A stretch of 28,331 nt of DNA from a virus, in IMG/VR virus record IMGVR_UViG_3300049846_000182, positions 1 through 28,331 of that record; one strand, given 5' to 3'. Of the stretch, positions 1-4,967 are shown piece after piece; the first letter of the stretch is position 1; each line of letters begins with the position of its first letter. Position numbers and translations under genes: made by a program. The notes under the pieces are model-generated. The model was not told the origin of the DNA. It searched no databases and saw nothing but the letters and a program-made list of their open reading frames with translations.

Positions 1-4
1 GCTA

Positions 5-67
5 ATGACTGCTCACATTACGCTCCCTAAACACCTGCTGTTTATCCAGGAGCGACTGTCCACCTAA
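5..67 (+). CDS. Very short ORF or 3' tail of an upstream gene
   Basis: An ATG at 5 opens a 20-codon frame ending in TAA at 65-67, 15 nt before the next start. The frame is also open to the window edge, so it may be the last codons of a gene that begins outside. The peptide (starting MTAHITLPKH) has no recognisable motif. It is listed only because it occupies otherwise unassigned DNA in the same orientation as the SSB block. Confidence 0.2.
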   Translation: MTAHITLPKHLLFIQERLST

Positions 68-82
68 ACCCACGACAGTGCC

Positions 83-298
83 ATGACGGATGAGATGATG
101 CACGCTCAGATGGCAGCAGCTTACGCCGCACAACGCAACATCATGAAGCCTCATCTCACTGCTGATCTTGAACTGCTACCACCGCATCTGCGGACGCAGT
201 TAGAGCACTTTATGCAGGCACGTCAGTACACACCACAACAAGCTCTTTCAATTATCCTTTCGAAGTTCTTCGGCTCATGCTCCAAATTACCGCAGTAG
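83..298 (+). CDS. Small unknown protein upstream of ssb
   Basis: A 71-aa protein of unknown function. It is Met- and Ala-rich at the N-terminus, then carries an amphipathic helical segment around residues 30-62 (LPPHLRTQLEHF onward). No catalytic motif, signal peptide or membrane segment is visible. Its last 22 nt overlap the start of ssb, so the two are probably co-translated. The ATG at 83 is the first start in the frame and has no strong Shine-Dalgarno sequence. The tight overlap with a certain gene and the helical, non-repetitive sequence favour a real gene over a chance ORF. Confidence 0.5.
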   Translation: MTDEMMHAQMAAAYAAQRNIMKPHLTADLELLPPHLRTQLEHFMQARQYTPQQALSIILSKFFGSCSKLPQ

Positions 299-615
299 GC
301 AATCTCGCCGCTGACCCTGAACTCAAAACTGTTGGTGACCGTGAGGTTGCTAATTTCACCCTGATGGTCAACAAAAAGGTCAAAGGGGAAGAACATACAA
401 CAGTGCTCCGCTGTGCTGTATGGGGTCCACGCGCAAAGGTCGTCGATGACTACCTCACCAAAGGCAGTCAAGTCACCGTGACAGGACAGGCTTACATCGA
501 AACGTTTGAGCGTAAAGATGGCAGCCCTGGCGCATCTCTCGATGTAGCTGTCAACGACTTCACGTTGCCTGCACGACAGAAGGCTGCAGCCGACGATGCT
601 GACATGCCTTTCTGA
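277..615 (+). CDS. ssb: Single-stranded DNA-binding protein
   Basis: A 112-aa SSB that coats single-stranded DNA during phage replication and repair. The N-terminal OB fold is recognisable from the opening strand (LQITAVGNLAADPELK), the ANFTLMVN strand, the RCAVWGPRA segment and the GSQVTVTGQA strand, in the usual order. The protein is short because the Gly/Pro linker is almost absent, but it ends in an acidic tail, ADDADMPF. In bacterial SSBs such a tail docks partner proteins, so this SSB probably still recruits host replication proteins. It overlaps the preceding small gene by 22 nt and is followed by a clear terminator, which separates it from the sigma-factor gene. Confidence 0.93.
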   Translation: MLQITAVGNLAADPELKTVGDREVANFTLMVNKKVKGEEHTTVLRCAVWGPRAKVVDDYLTKGSQVTVTGQAYIETFERKDGSPGASLDVAVNDFTLPARQKAAADDADMPF

Positions 616-661
616 GCTGTAACAGCCTTTGCAGTCACGTTCGTTCTGTATTACCCTACCC

Positions 662-686
662 GGGGGCTAAACGCCCCCTTTCTTTT
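662..686 (+). terminator. Rho-independent terminator after ssb
   Basis: A perfect 6-bp stem GGGGGC/GCCCCC (662-667 with 673-678) encloses the loop TAAAC and is followed by TTTCTTTT at 679-686. It lies between the ssb stop and the sigma-factor ATG at 693, so the sigma gene is served by readthrough or by its own promoter. Confidence 0.75.
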
Positions 687-692
687 GTCCTG

Positions 693-1613
693 ATGTCTGA
701 CACGCTGCGCGACTACCTCAATCAGATCGGCAAAATTCCTTTGCTAACCGCAGCAGAGGAGATTGAGCTTGGTCATGCCATCAAACGAATGGGTGAGATC
801 TGCAGCGATCAACCAACAAAAGCTGAACTGCGCATCATCAAGATTGGCAAGCGTGCCAAAGAACGAATGATTCAAGGCAACCTACGCCTTGTGGTTGGTG
901 TCGCCAAAAAATACAAGCACCTAACCAATCGCCTAACCATGCCAGATCTGGTACAGGAAGGCAATATCGGATTGATCCGTGCCGTAGAACTATTTGATCC
1001 TGAACGGGGATACAAGTTCAGCACCTATGCGTACTGGTGGATCAGGCAAGGCATCATGCGTGCGATTCAGATACAGGATCGCATCATCAAACTGCCGTCT
1101 GGTGCTAGCGACGCATTGCGCAAGGCTAGATTTTTCTCGATGGATTACAACCGCTTGCACGGCGTTAATCCAAGCATTGAGCAGTGCGCTGAAGTTGCCA
1201 ACGTAACGCCAAAGGCAATGAAGGATTATCTGGCTGCTTCTATCGACGCTGGCAGCTTAGATGCTCAGGTCAACAGCTCAGGCGAAGCTAGCACTTTCAT
1301 TGAACTAATCGCAGCGCAGGACGATCCTGTTGGCGATGAGCTAGAGCAAGATACGAAAATCGAAGCTGTACATCAGGCATTAAGTTACATGAGTGCTTCA
1401 AGTAGACAGATCATTGAGCTGCGTCATGGGTTAAACGATAACAATCAGCGATCCATTCGAGAAATTGCCAGGACATTAAACATCGCACAAGATGCAACTA
1501 AACGAAAAGTCCACATCGCTGAAAACGAAATGAAACTGATCCTAAAAAAGGGACCGCCAAAAAAGCACCAGACACAGAGCAACAGCTCCAGCTTGATCTG
1601 GGGTTGGGGTTAA
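693..1613 (+). CDS. Sigma-70 family RNA polymerase sigma factor (cyanobacterial group 2-like)
   Basis: A 306-aa sigma factor that would redirect host RNA polymerase to phage promoters. Region 1.2 is at residues 3-30 (TLRDYLNQIGKIPLLTAAEE). Region 2 is strongly conserved at 62-125, including NLRLVVGVAKKY, DLVQEGNIGLIRAVELFD and FSTYAYWWIRQGIMRAI, the core-binding and -10 melting parts. Region 4 (about 230-285) keeps REIARTLNI, but the recognition helix departs from the usual RVRQIE pattern (QDATKRKVH), so -35 recognition may have changed. Region 1.1 is absent, as in group 2 factors. The C-terminus is a short Ser/Gly/Trp tail. It sits just after a terminator and 3 nt before a zinc-ribbon gene. 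Capture from a cyanobacterial host is a likely origin, but that is inference. Confidence 0.92.
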   Translation: MSDTLRDYLNQIGKIPLLTAAEEIELGHAIKRMGEICSDQPTKAELRIIKIGKRAKERMIQGNLRLVVGVAKKYKHLTNRLTMPDLVQEGNIGLIRAVELFDPERGYKFSTYAYWWIRQGIMRAIQIQDRIIKLPSGASDALRKARFFSMDYNRLHGVNPSIEQCAEVANVTPKAMKDYLAASIDAGSLDAQVNSSGEASTFIELIAAQDDPVGDELEQDTKIEAVHQALSYMSASSRQIIELRHGLNDNNQRSIREIARTLNIAQDATKRKVHIAENEMKLILKKGPPKKHQTQSNSSSLIWGWG

Positions 1614-1616
1614 ACC

Positions 1617-1859
1617 ATGCCAGCGAACAAGATGGGCCCGCCATGCCCTGAATGTGGCTCACATTTGACTGATGTAGTAACAACAGAACGCGGTGAGGAT
1701 CGTAGCTTTTGGCGTGCTAGAAAATGCGTATCCTGCGAACATCGCTTTTATACCGTGCAGCAGCCTGAGCAGTATGTCATCAAAGGTACTGTGACCTGGA
1801 AATGCAGCGGAAAATCACGCAAGCCAATGATCAACTGGAGGTTCTATGAAGCGGGATAG
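1617..1859 (+). CDS. Small zinc-ribbon protein (NrdR N-domain-like)
   Basis: An 80-aa protein with four cysteines in the pattern CPEC (C10, C13) and CVSC (C37, C40), followed by EHRFYTV. The spacing and the RARKCVSCEHRFYT segment match the zinc ribbon at the start of NrdR, the repressor of ribonucleotide reductase genes. The ATP-cone domain that NrdR needs to sense nucleotides is missing, since NrdR is usually about 150 aa. A nucleic-acid-binding role is likely, but regulation by dATP is not. It starts 3 nt after the sigma gene and overlaps the next gene by 14 nt, so the three form one translational unit. Confidence 0.72.
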   Translation: MPANKMGPPCPECGSHLTDVVTTERGEDRSFWRARKCVSCEHRFYTVQQPEQYVIKGTVTWKCSGKSRKPMINWRFYEAG

Positions 1860-2181
1860 GTTAGCGATCAGCAGATTTCAGTCCGTTGAAACTTACGTCG
1901 ATTTTGATGGGCGTGTTTTTATTGCTTACTCTTCCGGTGCCAGCATCATTGTGCGTGATGTCAAAGCACTGCGTAAGTTTTTAGGCTTAGCACCGAAAAC
2001 ACCTAGTCGTGATGCTTTGGAGTCTTGGCTGGTTTCACTCGCCGCCATAGACGATGAGCGGCAAAGCCGCAAGACACAACAAACGACAGGACTGTCAGCA
2101 GAGGTTCTAGAAACGGGTTTTGGTCCTGAGTGTCATCTTGACGAGACTGACCCGAACCATCAGACCCGCACTGTAATTTAG
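1846..2181 (+). CDS. Unknown protein, last gene of the sigma operon
   Basis: A 111-aa protein not recognised. Residues 1-60 look like a small alpha/beta fold (SVETYVDFDGRVFIAY, then a helical stretch to about residue 68). The C-terminal third is polar and low in hydrophobics. A good Shine-Dalgarno sequence (GGAGG at 1836-1840) supports the start, which lies inside the preceding gene. Its last 179 nt are antisense to the convergent gene at 2003-2398. The C-terminal tail may therefore be shaped by that overlap, or only one of the two genes may run the full length. Confidence 0.6.
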   Translation: MKRDRLAISRFQSVETYVDFDGRVFIAYSSGASIIVRDVKALRKFLGLAPKTPSRDALESWLVSLAAIDDERQSRKTQQTTGLSAEVLETGFGPECHLDETDPNHQTRTVI

Positions 2182-2398
2182 CCTCTTCGGCTAAAAAAGC
2201 TTCCATTTCTAACTGAGCAATATGACCTGTCGCCTGACGTAATAACTTGCTGTAATACGCGTTTTGCTTAACTAGCGAGGAGCATAATTTAGCGACTTCT
2301 GTGGTATCGCCACAATGAAGTACAGTTCTTGCTTGGTTTTCAATTTGCAGTTCTTCCTCGATGGAGAACTCTACAACCATCCAGTCACCCCAAGACAT
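2003..2398 (-). CDS. Unknown helical protein with a possible C-terminal membrane segment
   Basis: A 131-aa protein. Residues 7-70 are helical (VEFSIEEELQIENQAR, then LCSSLVKQNAYYSKLLRQ) and resemble small helical proteins seen in cyanobacteria and cyanophages, but no function is known to me. After a polar, Gln/Asp-rich linker, residues 97-118 (PLLTVLSFVVSCGFAAHRLW) form a hydrophobic stretch that could be one membrane helix, followed by a basic end. It is the last - strand gene before the + strand block and overlaps the convergent gene at 1846-2181 by 179 nt. An alternative start is Met7 (2380). Confidence 0.55.
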   Translation of the reverse strand: MSWGDWMVVEFSIEEELQIENQARTVLHCGDTTEVAKLCSSLVKQNAYYSKLLRQATGHIAQLEMEAFLAEEAKLQCGSDGSGQSRQDDTQDQNPFLEPLLTVLSFVVSCGFAAHRLWRRVKPAKTPKHHD

Positions 2399-2430
2399 AG
2401 CTGTAGCGCGTATTACTTTAGGCTAGCCCG

Positions 2431-2598
2431 ATGAAACCACCAAAACTGGAAAAGATGGTTACATCAAATGGAATAGTGTGGGAGATTGCATACGCTGGGA
2501 TGACGCGGCAGTTTAAACGTGATTATGAAGCGACTGCGTTTTACTATCACTTATGTGAGTGCTATGTGCTTCAGTTAGCGCAGCGTAAGTATCAGTAG
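2431..2598 (+). CDS. Small unknown protein (55 aa)
   Basis: An ATG at 2431 opens a 55-codon frame ending TAG at 2596-2598, overlapping the 3' end of the convergent endolysin gene by 7 nt. The peptide reads like a compact folded domain: VTSNGIVWEIAYAG (a beta hairpin) followed by FKRDYEATAFYYHL (a helix). Similar short proteins occur in cyanophages, as far as I recall. No function is known. It fits the gap between two - strand genes almost exactly, which supports it as real, but it has no clear ribosome-binding site. Confidence 0.5.
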   Translation: MKPPKLEKMVTSNGIVWEIAYAGMTRQFKRDYEATAFYYHLCECYVLQLAQRKYQ

Positions 2599-3650
2599 TT
2601 CCAACGTACACGCGGGCGTCCTTTACGCATACCAAGATGCACAAATCCTTTTGGTGCTCCATAGCCTACGCTATACGGCCAATGCTTATCGCAATACTCT
2701 TGCACCTTATAGATGTCTGCTCCTTCGATATAAAAGTCAACAGCTCCTACATCAGGCGCATCGTATAAATGCTCTGAGCTGCTAGCACCACCAACCATGC
2801 GATTAATGGCAGGTGGACGATAGCCACTGGTAATGATCAAAGGCTTACCGCCAAAGTGTGCTCGTACCTTCTCTAAAAACTCAGCCAGCTCTGTAGCAGT
2901 CTTGATTTGATAGTCAGCAGCAAAACGTCGTTCTTCCTTATAAAGTGCAAACTCACCGATAGCAATATGTGGTGTCAGCTTGGCATTAAACGGTGATGTA
3001 GGGCGCAGCTTGACTGGCTCTTGCTGCTTAGGCAATGCACCGCCAGTAAATAATGCAACTTCATCCTTCCGTCGATTAACAAGCCCTTCTAACACCTTGC
3101 CACCACCTTTGTTCCAGCGTGGCAGCTCCTCGATCACAACTTTATTGGCATTTTCACCAGCCAGAAGGCGTTTGCGTAGCGTGCTTTCTTCCAGCGCACC
3201 TAAACCTACGTTGTAGGCAAAACTAACGATGGCTGCCACCTGCTCACCGCGCCATTTCTTCGCCAGCGGCAGCAATTCAAAAACGCCAGGTGCAAACAGG
3301 TTCTCAACCTCATGCAGCAGCATTTGATCTGCTTCCTGCTGCGTGATCTTATCGCCCATGCGTACGGCACGGTTCGCCAGCCTAGTAGCGCCATAGCCAA
3401 TAGTTGGAACACCAGCAGGGCAAAGGTACGCTTCTAGCCTGCAGCCCTCCCATTTTTTGATAATCTTCAATGCTGGTACTAACCACGCAGCAGGCAACGG
3501 TTCCTTGACGACAGGATCAGCGCGATACAGCTCAGCAAACTGATCTAGCGTCTCCTTATCAATACGCTCTTGCAGCCAGTCCCATGCTGCTAGCTGATGC
3601 GGTAGCTGCTTGAAATGCTTGGCAGCATCACGCAGTTGAATCGTGCTCAT
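2592..3650 (-). CDS. Modular endolysin: GH24 lysozyme plus M15-type peptidase
   Basis: A 352-aa enzyme that breaks host peptidoglycan at the end of infection. Residues 1-60 form a helical N-terminal region (LPHQLAAWDWLQ) that may help wall binding. Residues 60-205 are a GH24 (T4/P21-type) muramidase: E68, C77 and T83 fit the E-x8-(D/C)-x5-T catalytic pattern around WEGCRLEAYLCPAGVPTIGYG. Residues about 225-345 match a peptidase M15_3 (D-Ala-D-Ala carboxypeptidase-like) domain with probable zinc ligands H294 (SSEH), D305 (GAVDF) and H338 (FVHLG). There is no signal peptide, so export would depend on a holin. The genes just upstream, with which it overlaps by 4 nt, are small membrane-type proteins, consistent with a lysis cassette. 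Confidence 0.88.
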   Translation of the reverse strand: MSTIQLRDAAKHFKQLPHQLAAWDWLQERIDKETLDQFAELYRADPVVKEPLPAAWLVPALKIIKKWEGCRLEAYLCPAGVPTIGYGATRLANRAVRMGDKITQQEADQMLLHEVENLFAPGVFELLPLAKKWRGEQVAAIVSFAYNVGLGALEESTLRKRLLAGENANKVVIEELPRWNKGGGKVLEGLVNRRKDEVALFTGGALPKQQEPVKLRPTSPFNAKLTPHIAIGEFALYKEERRFAADYQIKTATELAEFLEKVRAHFGGKPLIITSGYRPPAINRMVGGASSSEHLYDAPDVGAVDFYIEGADIYKVQEYCDKHWPYSVGYGAPKGFVHLGMRKGRPRVRWNY

Positions 3651-3907
3651 TGATCAAACCAAGAGGATTTAATCTCCATTGCACCGCCTAGCTTGCGGCT
3701 TTCGCCAGTCTGCAACTCATCATCCGGTAGTTCATGAATGACGACAGGAGTAGATGACAAAGGCTGTGCAGCGTGCCAGCGTTGTTCCTCAATGTCTAGA
3801 CGCGGTTTTAGCGTTTTCTCGAACTTATTGTCTTGTGCCCAGCGGCGTAAGTTATGCCGCCAGTCCTTATCGCCAAACCGCGCCAACCATACCGTATCAG
3901 CGTTCAA
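3647..3907 (-). CDS. Unknown protein in the lysis cassette
   Basis: An 86-aa soluble protein, rich in Trp and charged residues (WLARFGDKDWRHNLRRWAQ), with no membrane segment. The function is not recognised. The start is a TTG at 3907-3905 that shares four bases with the preceding gene (TTGA), and its own stop overlaps the endolysin start (ATGA). Translational coupling therefore links it to a small membrane protein before it and the endolysin after it, which suggests a part in lysis or a neutral passenger. Confidence 0.6.
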   Translation of the reverse strand: MNADTVWLARFGDKDWRHNLRRWAQDNKFEKTLKPRLDIEEQRWHAAQPLSSTPVVIHELPDDELQTGESRKLGGAMEIKSSWFDQ

Positions 3908-4041
3908 CGCTTTGGGAACAGCACCTTAAGGGCTTTCAGAATCAGTTGAATCCAGCTGTTTTCCTTGATCGGCAGCAGGCTGATGATTTCAGAACCAGCG
4001 GCAATGATGATTGCAATGACGGCAGCAGTGGTTGGGTCCAT
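3904..4041 (-). CDS. Tiny one-helix membrane protein, holin candidate
   Basis: A 45-aa protein starting at ATG 4041-4039 and ending TGA at 3906-3904. Residues 5-23 (TAAVIAIIIAAG and onward) are strongly hydrophobic and can span a membrane once. The end is basic (KALKVLFPKR). This size and topology, directly upstream of the endolysin unit, fit a small holin or holin-like protein. It is only 45 codons, but it fills the gap exactly and its stop overlaps the next start by 4 nt, so it is probably real. The holin role is inferred from context. Confidence 0.6.
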   Translation of the reverse strand: MDPTTAAVIAIIIAAGSEIISLLPIKENSWIQLILKALKVLFPKR

Positions 4042-4073
4042 GAGGATTCAACGCTTTCATTCAGTGTACGGCG

Positions 4074-4325
4074 TTATTTGTATCTGCCAACCGTCATTTC
4101 AATTTGCCTAACCCTTCCTTCAAGATCCGCCAATCGCTCCTTACTATCGTTTTTAAGCTCCTGGATATCGGCAACTACGGTGTTGACAGATTGATCTAGT
4201 TTGGCAACCTGCATAAAAAGACCGCCCAACCCTAAAACCGCTGCGGTCAAAAGGGCTGGGACGGCTTGGTTAAACGGATTAGGTTGCTCAGGCGGCGCCG
4301 CGTATACCTCTTCGTGGCTGTCCAT
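4074..4325 (-). CDS. Membrane-anchored coiled-coil protein, probably lysis-related
   Basis: An 83-aa protein starting at Met (MDSHEEVYAAPP); upstream TTG and ATG starts at 4343 and 4340 are possible but less likely. Residues 20-42 (VPALLTAAVLGLGGLFMQVA) form one membrane helix. Residues 43-78 form a heptad-like coiled coil (VADIQELKNDSKERLADLEGR). This topology resembles XhlA-type or Rz-like accessory lysis proteins, although XhlA itself has the coil before the membrane helix. It lies upstream of the holin candidate in the same orientation. Confidence 0.6.
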   Translation of the reverse strand: MDSHEEVYAAPPEQPNPFNQAVPALLTAAVLGLGGLFMQVAKLDQSVNTVVADIQELKNDSKERLADLEGRVRQIEMTVGRYK

Positions 4326-4357
4326 TGTGAGGCATAACATCAACCCGTGCTTTTAAT

Positions 4358-4492
4358 TTAGCGACCTTGCCCGCGTGTCTTTTTGCGACCGTGGTTAGGC
4401 AGACTATTTTGTCCTTGCCCTTGGCGAGTTTTTTTTGGCTTGCCGGGCTGGTGTTGAATCCGTGCGGTGCCGGTCTTGCTTTTTACTGCCAT
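4358..4492 (-). CDS. Small very basic protein (44 aa)
   Basis: The frame runs from ATG 4492-4490 to TAA 4360-4358 and encodes 44 aa. It is extremely basic and hydrophilic (QHQPGKPKKTRQGQG, ending RKKTRGQGR). Such KPKKTRQG-type peptides are common small proteins in cyanophages, to my knowledge without an assigned function. The start overlaps the stop of the preceding gene by one base (TGATG), which supports translation. It could bind nucleic acid. Confidence 0.6.
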   Translation of the reverse strand: MAVKSKTGTARIQHQPGKPKKTRQGQGQNSLPNHGRKKTRGQGR

Positions 4493-4803
4493 CAGTTTGC
4501 CCAAGGAAGTCCAGCAGCCTTAGTCGGAGTGCGCTGCTCATTGATCTGGTTCAGCAACGCTTGGCCGATTTCCACCACCTTCTCGCTGCCTAACGCTTCC
4601 TTGACCCACTCAATCACCTGCTCCTTGGTGAGATCGGCGTAGGGGATCAGATTCTCAGGGCGCTCAAAGCCGATGGAGCCATAAGCGCCAGCGGAGTAGG
4701 TGCCGTCATGCGCATCGACGGTGTAGTGAGCGGTGTAAACATAGCCATCGGCGGTCTCCCGCTCCAGGTTGGCGATGTTCCAGGTGACGGTGAGGTCAGA
4801 CAT
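4492..4803 (-). CDS. Unknown cyanophage-type protein
   Basis: A 103-aa protein. The first half is beta-rich (TVTWNIANLERE, then DGYVYTAHYTVDAHDG) with a Gly/Tyr segment, and the second half is helical (TKEQVIEWVKEALG, KVVEIGQALLNQ). I associate this arrangement with a small conserved family encoded near the tail-fibre genes of cyanophages, without known function. It lies between the tail fibre and the lysis cassette, so it could be a virion-surface or lysis accessory protein. Confidence 0.7.
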   Translation of the reverse strand: MSDLTVTWNIANLERETADGYVYTAHYTVDAHDGTYSAGAYGSIGFERPENLIPYADLTKEQVIEWVKEALGSEKVVEIGQALLNQINEQRTPTKAAGLPWAN

Positions 4804-4813
4804 TGGCTTGGTG

Positions 4814-4957
4814 GTGACGGATGAAATGTACGGGTTTTGGGAAGTTGTGGCTAACTCCCCAGTGACTGGTGACGTGGACTACTGGCTTTGCTCAAAAACG
4901 TGTGTGGCTGACAAAGAATGTGCCTGCCAGACTCATGTTGCGCAAAACCAGTATTGA
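4814..4957 (+). CDS. Small Cys-rich ORF wedged between two opposite-strand genes
   Basis: A GTG at 4814 (or ATG at 4826) opens a frame ending TGA at 4955-4957, giving 47 or 43 aa. The reading is YGFWEVVANSPVTGDVDYW followed by a four-Cys segment (WLCSKTCVADKECACQTH) that could bind metal or form disulfides. It occupies the 164-bp space between two - strand genes almost exactly, and the - strand shows no ORF there. The amino-acid pattern looks protein-like, but there is no clear promoter or ribosome-binding site. Confidence 0.4.
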   Translation: MTDEMYGFWEVVANSPVTGDVDYWLCSKTCVADKECACQTHVAQNQY

Positions 4958-4967
4958 AGGGGACTAA

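Noticed and set aside
223-471. 82-aa - strand ORF
   Set aside because: It lies antisense to ssb and the preceding gene, with no motif.
3754-4194. 146-aa + strand ORF
   Set aside because: It is antisense to three small lysis-cassette genes that have coupled starts and stops; no protein-like pattern.
4367-4642. 91-aa hydrophobic + strand ORF
   Set aside because: The hydrophobic look is a by-product of the complement of Lys/Gln/Pro codons in the basic 44-aa gene and the gene next to it.
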